From Providencia stuartii (GTDB taxonomy: Bacteria; Pseudomonadota; Gammaproteobacteria; Enterobacterales; Enterobacteriaceae): DNA of 64,000 nt. Location of the stretch: positions 310,001 to 374,000 of the forward strand of contig UGUC01000003.1 of the NCBI GenBank assembly GCA_900455155.1. Direction: 5' to 3'. Positions 39,020 through 49,233 of the stretch are shown here, one piece after another. The notes under the pieces are model-generated. The model made no database searches. It was not told the origin of the DNA and was given only the letters and a program-made list of their open reading frames with translations. Position numbers and translations under genes: made by a program. Each line of letters opens with the position of its first letter. Positions within the stretch are counted from its first letter, which is position 1.

Positions 39020-41554
39020 CTATCTTTTCGCTATCACTGTTGATGCTGGTAACGTTGTCGGAATACACGGCAATAGTAATGCTTCCTGTAAAGAACCTAA
39101 CTGAATAGGAAAGGTGATCTGACAAGCCTTATCTTCTCCCCAAGTCACAGTCATCACACTCTGAGGGTTAATACCACTGATATAAGCACTTCCAGAATCA
39201 CCCACAATTCCTGTATTTTGCGCTTTACTGTTTTGTATTTGAGCGCCGAATGGCGGGTGGCTACCATCAGGCAATCGCAGTACTGTCATCGCTTTTTGTC
39301 CTGATATCACAGCAAAATGACGATAACCTACAGCGCCTTCTGTGAGCGTGGCTTGTACTACCGACTGCTGTGCTTCTACATTGTCTGGTAATGCATTTAA
39401 GTCAATTTGAGCCTTACTACGGTAGTAACTACTCACATCACCAACAATGGCTTTACCAAACATATTGGAGGTAATCGGTGCACCAATCCCTTTGATCGGC
39501 ACATCCGAAACACCATCGGTATCCACTAACATTCGCGTTCCACCTAATGTATTAATACGATGAAGTCCGCCCCCCTCTGGGGTAAAAGTCATTCCACCGC
39601 TCATTGATAGACCAAATGCACTATATTGGTTATGCATATAACTCACATTAGCCGTTAAACGTGCGATATCAGCTTGATGGGTGATAAATGCACTTCCCGT
39701 TCCTCCTTTTTTGCTACTCCCGGCACTCAACTGGTATGTCGTTCGATCATTGATTCGGTCGTAATAGGTCGCCCGATTTGTCGTATCGTAGCGACTACTA
39801 TTCAGCGAATACCCTACGTTGGCGCCGTTACTTAAGGGGAATGAGGTCGATAGATATATACTGTCATCCTTAACACCGTTATAAACACTGCGGTTTGCCG
39901 ATAAGTTAACACTGATATTTTTGAGTGAACCAATATCCATATATTTCGACAGCATAATGCTGTAATAATCATTATCCGGCTGATCCCAATAAGTTTGGTG
40001 GTTATAGTTGAGGTATAACGACATTCCTAACTCGCCGAAATTTTTATTCAGCGATATCGTATATAACTCTTTACTCCCTCCATAACGCTCACCGGTTTTC
40101 AGTGCATTTAAGAAATCAGACATCGACATAAAGTCACGCTCGGAAAAGCGATAACCTGCAAATTGAATAGTGCTATCAATCGCCTCAAAACGTTTAGAGT
40201 AATTAATACGGTAGGAACCTCCGCTTAAATTCCCCATACTCGGTAATCGGGCAAAAGATTGAGTAACATCGAAAGATAAAGCTCCAAATGCCAATAAATC
40301 ACGCCCAATACCCAGCGATACGGCATTGTAATTTTTACTATTCAGGCTACCGCCAAATAGTGACCAACCGTTATTGACGCCCCACGAAAATTCACCCGTG
40401 ACAAAAGAGTCCCCTTCACTGTGACGCTGATAATTAGTTGGTTGGCCTAATGCTAATTTGTATTGTATTTGCCCTGGGCGCGTTAAATAAGGCAAGCTAG
40501 CTGTATCTATTTGAAATTCTTGGGTTGTACCATCCTGTTCTTTAACTGTGATATCGAGTTTGCCACTAACAGCATCACTCAAATCCTGAATACGAAACGG
40601 CCCCGGAGCGACTTGTGTTTCGTACAACACTCGCCCTTGCTGGCTAACTATTACCGTCGCATTTGTTTTTGCGATACCTGTCACTTCTGGTGCATAACCA
40701 CGCAAATTTGGCGGGAGCATATTCAATTCAGAACGCACACTGGCGCCAATAAAACGAAATGAATCAAAGATATTAGAAACGAGGTAATCCTCCCCTAATA
40801 CCAATTTAGCAGCGAGTGACGGCAATGCGCGATAGGCATAAAACCGATTCCAGTCAAAGTCTTTATTAACCGAATCACCAGAACCAGTAGCATGATTTAA
40901 ACGACCTTGCCAATCAGCGCGAAAGCGCCAAGCCCCTAAGTTCACCCCTGCAATACCATTTCCATTTAACGCATAACTATCGTGACCACCGTTATATGAA
41001 TTATTGGCATTACCATTAATGTTATAGTCCAGCATCAACGCAGCAATTCCCTCATCCCAACGCGATGGTGGATCCCAGTTAGGCGCAGTGAATTCGAGAT
41101 AAGCTTGTGGGATACTCACGTATAATGACGAGGTAGCTAAATCACCATGGATTTGCATCCCTGGTAAACTACTTGCTGTCAGACACTGTCCGTCATGCCA
41201 CCATGCCAACTCTTTTTTTGCCGATGAAGTCAATCCAAATTGATCCGCTACCTCTGGCGATATACAAGCTGTGCTACCTTGTGGATCATCTTCAGGGGGA
41301 TAAAAAGGCACTGACACTTCTGAAAACTGCTCGCCATTTACCTTTAATGTTAAAGAATAGGTCCCCGGCATGATGTAACCCGCACGAGAGAACTGCTCTA
41401 GATCGATGTTATTTTTATCTTCTAGATCTAGCACATCCGTATTGAATTCAATTGTCTCAGTTGCCCACAATGGCGTTGATAGACCATAGAATGAAAAAAC
41501 AATGGCTAGGCCTAAGCAACTAAGGCGAAAAAATACAGGTCGTGAAGAAGACAT
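39020..41554 (-). CDS. Outer-membrane fimbrial usher (MrpC family)
   Basis: The usher (844 residues from the ATG at 41554) is the outer-membrane pore through which subunits are polymerised. It has a signal peptide (FFRLSCLGLAIVFSFYGLST), the N-terminal pilin-chaperone-binding domain (IEFNTDVLDLEDKNNIDL, PGTYSLTLKVNG), the 24-strand barrel with plug, and the C-terminal domain (FGAQIQNSKAQNTGIVGDSG, CQITFPI). The order MrpA-, MrpB-, usher-, chaperone-like fits MR/P-type operons. The frame is intact. Confidence 0.93.
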   Translation of the reverse strand: MSSSRPVFFRLSCLGLAIVFSFYGLSTPLWATETIEFNTDVLDLEDKNNIDLEQFSRAGYIMPGTYSLTLKVNGEQFSEVSVPFYPPEDDPQGSTACISPEVADQFGLTSSAKKELAWWHDGQCLTASSLPGMQIHGDLATSSLYVSIPQAYLEFTAPNWDPPSRWDEGIAALMLDYNINGNANNSYNGGHDSYALNGNGIAGVNLGAWRFRADWQGRLNHATGSGDSVNKDFDWNRFYAYRALPSLAAKLVLGEDYLVSNIFDSFRFIGASVRSELNMLPPNLRGYAPEVTGIAKTNATVIVSQQGRVLYETQVAPGPFRIQDLSDAVSGKLDITVKEQDGTTQEFQIDTASLPYLTRPGQIQYKLALGQPTNYQRHSEGDSFVTGEFSWGVNNGWSLFGGSLNSKNYNAVSLGIGRDLLAFGALSFDVTQSFARLPSMGNLSGGSYRINYSKRFEAIDSTIQFAGYRFSERDFMSMSDFLNALKTGERYGGSKELYTISLNKNFGELGMSLYLNYNHQTYWDQPDNDYYSIMLSKYMDIGSLKNISVNLSANRSVYNGVKDDSIYLSTSFPLSNGANVGYSLNSSRYDTTNRATYYDRINDRTTYQLSAGSSKKGGTGSAFITHQADIARLTANVSYMHNQYSAFGLSMSGGMTFTPEGGGLHRINTLGGTRMLVDTDGVSDVPIKGIGAPITSNMFGKAIVGDVSSYYRSKAQIDLNALPDNVEAQQSVVQATLTEGAVGYRHFAVISGQKAMTVLRLPDGSHPPFGAQIQNSKAQNTGIVGDSGSAYISGINPQSVMTVTWGEDKACQITFPIQLGSLQEALLLPCIPTTLPASTVIAKR

Positions 41555-41621
41555 AAATAACATCCCTAAAAATCAGGTTCAGGAAAAACGTAAGCTAAAA
41601 AGAAAAAATGACTTTTTATTA

Positions 41622-42146
41622 TTAGTAATAATCCAGCTTAAAACGCAGTGCGCTTTGATATTGCCCCGGACGTAAAGGCTCTTTATCGGCAACTAGCCTT
41701 AACCCATAATTCAGTACAGTATTTCCCGGTGCGATAGTTTGTTTCTCTGTGGACTTCCCTGGATAAATAGGCTTCCCATCTGCATCTTGTAATAACAGAG
41801 CAACGCCACGCGCATCTCCCGACACCGTAAACCAATTACCAGAAGCAGGACCGTCAAAAGTCACCGTAAAAGCTTGCCAAGGAGAACCGGTATATGGCAC
41901 TAAAGTGCAACCAATTAGCGTAATAGAGAAAGGGTGAACAGGACCTTGTCCTTGTTGGCGTATTGTTCCAACGGGTAATATTCCCATGTCGACAACCTGT
42001 TCATAAGAACCGGTATCAATAGCACATGCAGAATCGACAATACTGCCATTCATGTTGACACTTCCCCATAGTGTGGAAGCTTGTGCTTGTACACTCGGTA
42101 AAGTGGCAAATTGACTAACAAGTAACATGACTAAAATAGCTTTCAT
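41622..42146 (-). CDS. Fimbrial subunit (MrpB-like)
   Basis: The 174-residue pilin has a signal peptide (ILVMLLVSQFATLPSVQAQA), the cysteine pair VDSACAID and LIGCTLV, and the chaperone-binding end YQSALRFKLDYY. It lies between the major pilin and the usher, as MrpB does, and may anchor or terminate the fibre. The frame is intact. Confidence 0.85.
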   Translation of the reverse strand: MKAILVMLLVSQFATLPSVQAQASTLWGSVNMNGSIVDSACAIDTGSYEQVVDMGILPVGTIRQQGQGPVHPFSITLIGCTLVPYTGSPWQAFTVTFDGPASGNWFTVSGDARGVALLLQDADGKPIYPGKSTEKQTIAPGNTVLNYGLRLVADKEPLRPGQYQSALRFKLDYY

Positions 42147-42220
42147 AACCGAGTTCCCCCTCTTTTATATTTCCCCTAATCACGAAGTGACTTAGGGGAA
42201 TACTTCATTGACAATAACGA

Positions 42221-42781
42221 TTAGTTATAGGCCAATGTAAAGTTGGTCACAGCTTGGAAACTACCCGGAACAACAGTCGCATCTGACATGCCTTGTAGCG
42301 CAGCTTGAAAACTCAAAATGTTATTACCTGAGGTATAAGCACGCTCAACGGTTGAATCATTGATATTGATTTTTGCACCTGATTTATTCATCAATACAAT
42401 ACCTGCACCAGACGCATCACCTGTAATTTGAATTAATCCAGTATTGCTACCATTGTTTACCCACTCTGTACCTTCAAATTTCACTTCAACCATATTGTTA
42501 TATTTTTGGGTAACGCCATCTTTATCTTTATATTCTGCGTTCAACGTGCAACCTTCGAGATGGATCTCAAAAGGCTGAGCTGCGGACATACCACCTTTCT
42601 GTAGGGTAACATTAGAAACCTGTCCTAAATCAATGGTTTGACTTTCATCTCCTGGAGCGATTGAGCATGGTGCTTCAATGATAGACCCCGTGAAAGTTAC
42701 TGTCCCTTTTCCTGCATCCACAGCAAAAGCGGATGCACTCATTGCGCCAGAAATTAAGGTTGCTAAAATAATTTTTTTCAT
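42221..42781 (-). CDS. Major fimbrial subunit (MrpA-like)
   Basis: The 186-residue pilin has a signal peptide (KKIILATLISGAMSASAFA), mature N-terminal donor strand GKGTVTFTGSIIEAPCSIAP, the second cysteine in LEGCTLNAEYKD, and the end SFQAVTNFTLAYN. It is the first structural gene, with a sizeable gap before MrpB, so it is probably made in excess. The frame is intact. Confidence 0.9.
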   Translation of the reverse strand: MKKIILATLISGAMSASAFAVDAGKGTVTFTGSIIEAPCSIAPGDESQTIDLGQVSNVTLQKGGMSAAQPFEIHLEGCTLNAEYKDKDGVTQKYNNMVEVKFEGTEWVNNGSNTGLIQITGDASGAGIVLMNKSGAKININDSTVERAYTSGNNILSFQAALQGMSDATVVPGSFQAVTNFTLAYN

Positions 42782-42915
42782 GATTGCCTCTGCAATATAA
42801 ATATATCGTACTTAAAAAATAGGAATGTATTCACAATCCTTCAGACGTGTTTATTCCTAATTATTTAAAGATAAATAATTTAAAAAACTTTAAATAAAAA
42901 GAAATGATAAAATAA

Positions 42916-43311
42916 CTAACCCCATAAGTTAGTTTGGTCATATCGAGAAAATATTTCGAGCTGTTTCTTCAATTCTTCCGATTGGTCAGTAGAGCTAAAT
43001 ACATTATGATATTGCACACAGATTTTCTTTTCCTTTTCGAATACCTGTAAAAAGACCTGATTAAAGAAATCTGTTAATGAAACATCTAATGCATTTAAAA
43101 TAACAATCAATGTATCTATTGTTATATTACAAACTCCACATTCATAACGTGATATTTGTTGTTGGGAAACATTAACTAGCTTAGCTAGATCTTTTCCTGT
43201 CATCGAACGTTCTTTGCGTAATTTATGTATTTCTTTCCCGATAGCTTTGGTAAAAACAGTTCTTGAATCATCGAGTTTATTTTTCGGCATTTGTACCGCA
43301 TCTACTCTCAC
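42916..43311 (-). CDS. MrpJ-like transcriptional regulator (XRE-type helix-turn-helix)
   Basis: The 131-residue protein has a helix-turn-helix RKERSMTGKDLAKLVNVSQQ QISRYE at about residues 36-58, followed by ITIDTLIVILNALDVSLTDFF, the MrpJ pattern. MrpJ-type proteins link fimbria production with repression of motility in Proteus. MrpJ usually ends its fimbrial operon; here the gene precedes the major pilin on the same strand. The GTG at 43311 is preceded by GGAGA at a good distance; the ATG at 43290 has no such site. The frame is intact. Confidence 0.8.
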   Translation of the reverse strand: MRVDAVQMPKNKLDDSRTVFTKAIGKEIHKLRKERSMTGKDLAKLVNVSQQQISRYECGVCNITIDTLIVILNALDVSLTDFFNQVFLQVFEKEKKICVQYHNVFSSTDQSEELKKQLEIFSRYDQTNLWG

Positions 43312-44663
43312 TATTTTTCTCCATGCATTAAATTAATTAAACTTACCTATTTAAATGTCACTTACATAAATATATCGAACGAAGATAACTAATAAAAATC
43401 GATATGCATAGAAACCCATTCCATTTAAAATTCCATTTTAAAATTGAATAAAAAATCTATCTTCAACATGTTTTATGCAACTTTAAGTCTATAGGTATAA
43501 ATAATGTTTTATTATGTATTGTCACTGAATCAATGCCTATTAATTTACTTGAGCATTGGAGTAAAATCAAACTTCCCCCCTACCATCTGGCAGCACAGAG
43601 ATCTCCTGTTTACACCATTAAAGAGTAACTTGAATATCGTAAAACCTAGCTATTTTGCTGGCTTCTAGGGCGAATCATTTTAAGACAGTCTATATAAAAT
43701 GGACTTTTCAACCATAAAAACACTAATTATGACGCAAATAAAGATGAAAATTTTAAATTTTATAAATAGTCATAATCATTAATGAAAATATAAATTAATT
43801 AATTTATTAAACACCTCTTATAAAATAGCAAACAAAAAAATAAATATATATTTTTCATATAGATACAAAGCATCCCACATTATTTTAAATAATAACCAAT
43901 CTTTAAATATCAGATAAGACTCCTTCAAAAGTTAACGTTATCTTTTGATTTAGGTAATAATACTAACCACGATTTCATAATCACTTTTAAAATAATAATC
44001 AGCATAACTAAAAATAAGACGTGTTAATTTTTAGTTAATTTCATAATATTGAAAAATGACTACTAATTTACATAATATAAATATGCTAGAAAAATGAATA
44101 TACTCTTATTATGCTTATTTTATTTAAAATTAAATATACTTATAATGAGTATCATAAAGGGATAAAACAAAATTTAACTTTTAAAACCAATTTAAATTGA
44201 AAACCATTATTATTATCAAAAACACTTAAAAGTAACATTAAAAGCTATCAAGAAATGAATAAGTGATTTATAGATTATGAATTGAACGATAGTGTTTTAA
44301 TCGCCCACTAAAAGAGGATTAAATCAATATCATTTATTCAGGATGGGAAATACTAAAAGGTAGTGAAGCAAAATGATTCACACAAAAGGATGGGAGTTAA
44401 AGTTATCTAACTAATTTTCTCATCGTCATACCTCAATAACGATCATTAATGTCATGTTAGCTTTCATCTGTTTATTTAGATTTATAAATTGCTTACGTGT
44501 AATAGTAGTCTTAACTCAAGACTTCGTTCTCTATTTCATAAACTTTATTACTGACTCGCTGCAATAGCCATGAACACAGATTGGCATATCAAGAGCATCC
44601 CCTATCATTACATTTATGAGGGATTTTTCTTTTGTGTATTTGAGGGAACAAAGGCATAAATGC
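43312..44663. other. Gene-free, very AT-rich region upstream of the fimbrial regulator
   Basis: About 1.35 kb with no credible gene, RNA or recombinase. Short repeats occur, for example CCATTTAAAATT next to CCATTTTAAAATT at 43420-43446. Such sequence usually binds H-NS and could hold a long regulatory region for the fimbriae. I saw no clear invertible repeat pair. Confidence 0.5.
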
Positions 44664-44694
44664 AAAAAGCCCTGATTCTAAGAATCAGGGCTTC
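44664..44694 (-). terminator. Terminator of tRNA-Asp
   Basis: On the - strand AGCCCTGATTCT pairs with AGAATCAGGGCT, a near-perfect 12-base palindrome with a minimal loop, then TTTTT. It lies directly after the tRNA gene. Confidence 0.92.
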
Positions 44695-44700
44695 GATATC

Positions 44701-44778
44701 TGGCGGAACGGACGGGACTCGAACCCGCGACCCCCCTGCGTGACAGGCAGGTATTCTAACCAACTGAACTACCGCTCC
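44701..44778 (-). tRNA. tRNA-Asp (GUC), with one extra G
   Basis: The - strand sequence begins GGAGCGGTAGTTCAGTTGG, has the anticodon loop CTGTCAC (GUC) and ends CCGTTCCGCCA with an encoded CCA. It matches the enterobacterial tRNA-Asp except for six G instead of five after the anticodon stem (C run at 44731-44736), giving 78 instead of 77 bases. The extra base falls in the variable loop and is probably a sequencing error. Confidence 0.96.
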
Positions 44779-44892
44779 GAACATTCCCCTTGGGAACGCG
44801 ATGCATATTACGAATACTTTCAATAACAGTCAATACTTTTTCTTGAAAAAACGTGCATTTGAACAGTTTTTAGCCTTAAAAGCGAATAACTG

Positions 44893-45654
44893 CTAATGAA
44901 CCGTCTCCCCTTCCTCAGGAGATTGACGCCAGAGACAAGGCTTACCACCTTTTTTATCGACGATATCTAGCCGCTTTTCATGTTCAATCAGCTCTTCATC
45001 CGTCGCATAAAGTACCCTTAACCCACTGACAGGACGGTCTATCCGTTGTACTTCTTCAACATAACTTTCGTTTGAAGTATCTGCTTCCATTGAAAAAGCC
45101 AAAGACGTCTGTCCACCAGTCATCGCTAAATAGACATCAGCCAGTATCTCGGCATCGAGCAAAGCCCCATGGAGAGTTCGTTTCGTATTATCAATCAAAT
45201 AGCGATCACACAACGCATCCAAGTTATTCCGTTTACCGGGAAATATTTGCCGAGCCATGACTAAACTATCCGTTATTTGGCAAAAATCGGCCGTTGGCGG
45301 TATATCTTTATTCAATTTGCTAAATTCGTAATCCATGAAGCCAATATCAAAGGGAGCGTTATGGATAATCAGCTCTGCTCCACGAATAAACTCAATAAAC
45401 TCATCGGCAATATCAGCGAACACGGGTTTATCTTGTAAAAACTCATCACTGATACCATGAACCTCAAAAGCTTCAGGGTCCACGAGACGATCAGGTTTTA
45501 TATAGACGTGAAAATTGCGCCCCGTCAGCCTACGATTGATAACCTCGACGGCTCCAATTTCAATAATGTTATGGCCTTCATAATGAACGCCCAGTTTGTT
45601 CATACCTGTGGTTTCAGTATCGAGGACAATTTGTCTGGTTATCGCCGTGCTCAT
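44893..45654 (-). CDS. dnaQ: DNA polymerase III epsilon subunit (proofreading exonuclease)
   Basis: The 253-residue protein is the 3'-5' exonuclease of the replicative polymerase. All three exonuclease motifs are complete: LDTETTGMN (Exo I), HNAPFDIGFMDYEF (Exo II) and HGALLDAEILADVY (Exo III). The C-terminal tail (LFRxQ-like region not seen, but RVLYATDEELIEHEKRLD) binds the alpha subunit. I chose the ATG at 45654 (MSTAITRQIV), as in E. coli, over 45672. It diverges from rnhA, the standard arrangement. Confidence 0.95.
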   Translation of the reverse strand: MSTAITRQIVLDTETTGMNKLGVHYEGHNIIEIGAVEVINRRLTGRNFHVYIKPDRLVDPEAFEVHGISDEFLQDKPVFADIADEFIEFIRGAELIIHNAPFDIGFMDYEFSKLNKDIPPTADFCQITDSLVMARQIFPGKRNNLDALCDRYLIDNTKRTLHGALLDAEILADVYLAMTGGQTSLAFSMEADTSNESYVEEVQRIDRPVSGLRVLYATDEELIEHEKRLDIVDKKGGKPCLWRQSPEEGETVH

Positions 45655-45708
45655 AATGGATTTTTGTGTCAAACTAGAGATTGATGAATAAGGTAGAGTT
45701 TAACAGAA

Positions 45709-46179
45709 ATGACAAAGCAGGTAGAAATTTTCACTGATGGTTCCTGTCTGGGTAATCCAGGTCCAGGTGGTTATGGCATTCTTCTTCGTTACCAACAGCA
45801 TGAAAAGACACTCAATGAAGGTTTTTTTATGACAACCAATAACCGTATGGAGCTACTTGCTGCTATTGTTGCCCTTGAATCGTTAAAACGACCATGTGAT
45901 ATTATTTTAACCACCGATAGCCAATATGTTCGCCAAGGGATCACACAATGGATCCACAATTGGAAGCGTCGTCAGTGGCGTAAAGCAGATAAGTCTCCGG
46001 TAGTGAATGTTGACCTCTGGAAACGCTTAGATGCGGCTATCGCTCGCCATAAAATTGATTGGCGTTGGGTAAAAGGCCATGCAGGCCATCCGGAAAATGA
46101 AAAATGTGATGAACTCGCACGCCAAGCGGCTGAATCACCAACAAAAGAAGATACAGGTTACCAACCTACACAAGATTAA
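45709..46179 (+). CDS. rnhA: Ribonuclease HI
   Basis: The 156-residue enzyme cuts RNA in RNA-DNA hybrids. The catalytic acids are all present: [16 protein letters not shown] (Asp), NRMELLAAI (Glu), [11 protein letters not shown] (Asp) and [15 protein letters not shown] (Asp), with the conserved VKGHAGHP loop. Length matches E. coli (155). It is divergent from dnaQ with 54 bases between. The frame is intact. Confidence 0.96.
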   Translation: MTKQVEIFTDGSCLGNPGPGGYGILLRYQQHEKTLNEGFFMTTNNRMELLAAIVALESLKRPCDIILTTDSQYVRQGITQWIHNWKRRQWRKADKSPVVNVDLWKRLDAAIARHKIDWRWVKGHAGHPENEKCDELARQAAESPTKEDTGYQPTQD

Positions 46180-46276
46180 ACGGGTTCAATCCCAACTTGC
46201 CTACATTTGCCCACACAGTGTAGGCCTTAATTCATATCGCGTGTTTATCGCTGAAATTTATAATTTTTTGGTGCTA

Positions 46277-46985
46277 TCAGAAATACGCTTTGTTGCCCCC
46301 CAGTGCAGTGCCTATTTTAACTTTCGGTTGTTTAAATTTGAGCAATGTCGGAGTTAGAGGGTAAGTTCGCTTTCTCGCAACAATCACATTTAAAGTACCT
46401 ACCCCTTTTATGCGCTGATTTAACCAATTTTCAGGGCCATGCCATGGAAACACCTGACAATTGCGATGGTAAAGTACTTCATAATTCAATACACTAAGCC
46501 AATCAAATACCCTTAACGTAGGAAAAAGACGGCTACAATAAGGTTGCTGTTTACGAAGGAACGGCACCATTTTACCGATCCCTAATAAGCTAAATGGGTT
46601 AAAGCCAGAAATAATTAGCCAGCCATCATCAACGAGCACACGGTCAACTTCACGCAATACCCAATGGGGGTCATGGCTATATGCCAACATGTGTGAAATT
46701 AAGCATGCGTCGATTGATTTGGCCATAAAGGGAAGCGCTTGTGGTTCAGCGATAACTTGAAAACGAGGGTCACCATTCCCCAAACAAAACTGATGCGATA
46801 CCATACACTCTTCGGTATCGACCTCAGTACTGAGGTGCCCAAGCTTAAGCAAATGAAAGCCAAATATTTTTGGCCACCAAGGGCGAAGCTGATATTGCAA
46901 CGCTTGGCGATAGTGTTCCCCAAAAGGAATATCAGACCAACTCACAGGCATCTGGAACTTTTTTTTCAATACGCGCTGGCTTCAT
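46277..46985 (-). CDS. yafS: SAM-dependent methyltransferase YafS
   Basis: The protein (about 235 residues) is a class I methyltransferase of unknown substrate. [58 protein letters not shown] and [11 protein letters not shown] match E. coli YafS. The open frame begins with a TTG at 46969. The likely start is the ATG at 46985 (MKPARIEKK), reached by correcting a one-base change in the run of eight A near 46962. It is divergent from gloB, as in E. coli. Its end nearly meets rnhA. Confidence 0.88.
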
Positions 46986-47018
46986 CAAATTCCCCTTAAT
47001 CAAAATAGAGAGGTCATT

Positions 47019-47776
47019 ATGGAGTTAATACGAGTCCCTGCTTTAAATGATAACTATATTTGGATTCTGTCTGATAATAACCAACAGTGTATCATTGTTG
47101 ACCCCGCGGAGTCAGAGCCAGTCCTCGAAATATTGACGCAAAAAAAGCTTACCCCAACGGCTATCTTACTGACCCATCATCACAATGACCATACTGGTGG
47201 TGTAAAAGGTATTCTGAAAAAACTTCAGTAACCTACCTGTTTTTGGGCCTCAAGAGACTCAAGTTAAAGGAGCAACACAAATCGTTGAGCAAGGTGATAG
47301 TGTCAAAATTAACGATTTTAATTTTGATGTTATTGGCTTACCTGGACATACCCTTGGTCATATTGCTTTTTATCAAGCCCCTTATCTATTTTGTGGCGAT
47401 ACCCTGTTTTCTGCTGGGTGTGGAAGGATATTTGAGGGTACACCGGAGCAAATGTATCAATCCATTCAGAAAATTGCTGCTCTCCCTGATGACACATTAA
47501 TTTGTTGTGCCCATGAATATACTCAATCTAATTTGAAATTCGCTCACCATATTTGGCCTGAAAACACGCAAATTAGCCAATATCAAGAAGAGGTTGCCGC
47601 TAAGCGAAACAAAAATCAACCAACTGTACCTACCACACTAAAAAACAGAACGAAAAGTGAATATTTTTTTACAGTGTGATAATGCACAATTGCAAAGAAA
47701 ATTAAATATAAATCAAGCTAACCCACCACTTAGAGCTGTTTTTACCGTTCTACGTCAATTAAAAGATCATTATTAA
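47019..47776 (+). pseudogene. gloB: Hydroxyacylglutathione hydrolase (glyoxalase II), frameshifted
   Basis: Corrected, the protein has about 252 residues. It hydrolyses S-lactoylglutathione in methylglyoxal detoxification. The dinuclear metal motif [18 protein letters not shown] sequence ([15 protein letters not shown]) is present, followed in other frames by [34 protein letters not shown] and [14 protein letters not shown], then PLRAVFTVLRQLKDHY to the stop at 47774. Breaks occur near 47228 and near 47640 (a run of six A). Two indels in a housekeeping gene point to sequence errors. Confidence 0.9.
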
Positions 47777-47854
47777 CGTTTAATTATTGTCTTCTTTGTG
47801 TCGGATAAGTATTATTGTTCGACTTTTACACATACAACAAAGAACCAAGACACA

Positions 47855-49192
47855 ATGAAGACAATAGCGACTATTATCGCCATTGTTCTGCTGGCCGGAT
47901 GCCAATCCTCGCCTCAACAAACCAAGCAGAACAGGTCTTCAGCAAACCACACTATAGAAACCGTTGCTCCACATAATCAGGCAGCAAGCAGACAAATCTC
48001 AACGGTAGATAACGACCTTTGGGGTTATATCAGTGATGAGCTGAAGATGGATATACCTGATAATGCTATCATCAGGGAACAGGCAAGTAATTACTATACA
48101 AAACAAAGTTTTCTCTACGACGTCACATTAAGGGCCGAACCTTATATGTACTGGATCGTGGACGAAATCGATAATCGTAACTTACCCATGGAATTGGCCC
48201 TGATTCCAATCATAGAAAGTTCATTCAATCCAAAAGCAACCTCACCTGCACAGGCGGCAGGATTGTGGCAAATTGTTCCTATCACCGCACGCTCTTATGG
48301 CTTAAAACAAGATCAATGGGTCGATGAGCGCCGTGACTTAGTCACATCGACTAAGGCTGCTTTTGATTTGCTCGAAAATTTAAATATCATGTTTGGACAT
48401 GATTGGGAATTAACCTTAGCCGCTTATAACTGCGGTGAAGGCTGTGTACTGAATGCGATTAAGAAGAATGAAGAAGCTGGGTTGCCAACTGATTTCTGGT
48501 CGTTATCTTTACCTAAAGAAACAAAACAATATGTGCCTAAAATATTAGCGCTTAGCCAAATATTAAGAGCACCTGAAAAATATCAAATTAAATTACCGCG
48601 TAGTAACCGAAATAGAGCGTTAACTCAAGTCGATGTTGGGCAGCAAATTACATTAACCCAAGCTGCCGAGCTAACAGGTATTTCGGAAGAGTCGCTGAAA
48701 ATTTATAATTCTGGCTATAAGCGTGGTGTAACATCACCTAATGGCCCACATTATATTATGTTACCGACAGCAAAAGCGGAGCAATTAAAAGTATCACTTT
48801 CTGACCAAGCTGTTTTAGATAATATCCGTCTCGCTGTGGCTAAAAATCAGCATCAGAGATCAACCCAACCCGCCAATAATTTCACTTATAAAGTGGCTAA
48901 AGGGGAATCGGTTGCAAGTATTGCCAAAAAATTCAATACGACAAGTAAAGAGATAAAGCGGCTTAATGGAATGAAAACGGCCACTATCTATCCGGGCCAA
49001 ACCCTTAAGATAAAAGGTTCAGCCCCTACTGCCAATAGTCGTAAAACCAAAACTTATAGAGTGAAGAAAGGTGACTCTTATTACAGCATAGCCAAAAGGC
49101 ATGGGATCAAACTCAATGATTTAATGAGTTGGAATTCAGGTGTCAAAATGGCAGATCTAAAACCTGGTGTCACATTGAACCTCTACTTATAA
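47855..49192 (+). CDS. mltD: Membrane-bound lytic murein transglycosylase D
   Basis: The lipoprotein (445 residues from 47855) cleaves peptidoglycan. The leader ends in the lipobox LLAGC. The lysozyme-like domain has IPIIESSFNPKATSPAQAAG with the catalytic Glu and LWQIVP, and AAYNCGEGCV. Two clear LysM domains follow (about residues 340-383 YKVAKGESVASIAKKFNT and 400-445 YRVKKGDSYYSIAKRHGI), plus a degenerate one before. It follows gloB as in E. coli. A palindromic terminator lies at 49210. The upstream ATG at 47798 would precede the lipobox by too many residues. Confidence 0.95.
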   Translation: MKTIATIIAIVLLAGCQSSPQQTKQNRSSANHTIETVAPHNQAASRQISTVDNDLWGYISDELKMDIPDNAIIREQASNYYTKQSFLYDVTLRAEPYMYWIVDEIDNRNLPMELALIPIIESSFNPKATSPAQAAGLWQIVPITARSYGLKQDQWVDERRDLVTSTKAAFDLLENLNIMFGHDWELTLAAYNCGEGCVLNAIKKNEEAGLPTDFWSLSLPKETKQYVPKILALSQILRAPEKYQIKLPRSNRNRALTQVDVGQQITLTQAAELTGISEESLKIYNSGYKRGVTSPNGPHYIMLPTAKAEQLKVSLSDQAVLDNIRLAVAKNQHQRSTQPANNFTYKVAKGESVASIAKKFNTTSKEIKRLNGMKTATIYPGQTLKIKGSAPTANSRKTKTYRVKKGDSYYSIAKRHGIKLNDLMSWNSGVKMADLKPGVTLNLYL

Positions 49193-49209
49193 AATAAGTC
49201 TCTGTCATG

Positions 49210-49233
49210 TACCTACCGATTAATCGGTAGGTA
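49210..49233 (+). terminator. Terminator of mltD
   Basis: TACCTACCGATT and AATCGGTAGGTA form a perfect 12-base palindrome beginning 17 bases after the mltD stop, followed by a T-rich stretch (TTACTTATTT). Confidence 0.78.

Noticed and set aside
43312..44663. Invertible fimbrial promoter as in Proteus MR/P
   Set aside because: No pair of clear inverted repeats of sufficient length and no recombinase gene were found by eye; a computed search could overturn this.
44614..44823. 69-codon open frame on the - strand
   Set aside because: It lies across the tRNA-Asp gene and its terminator, so it is a chance frame.
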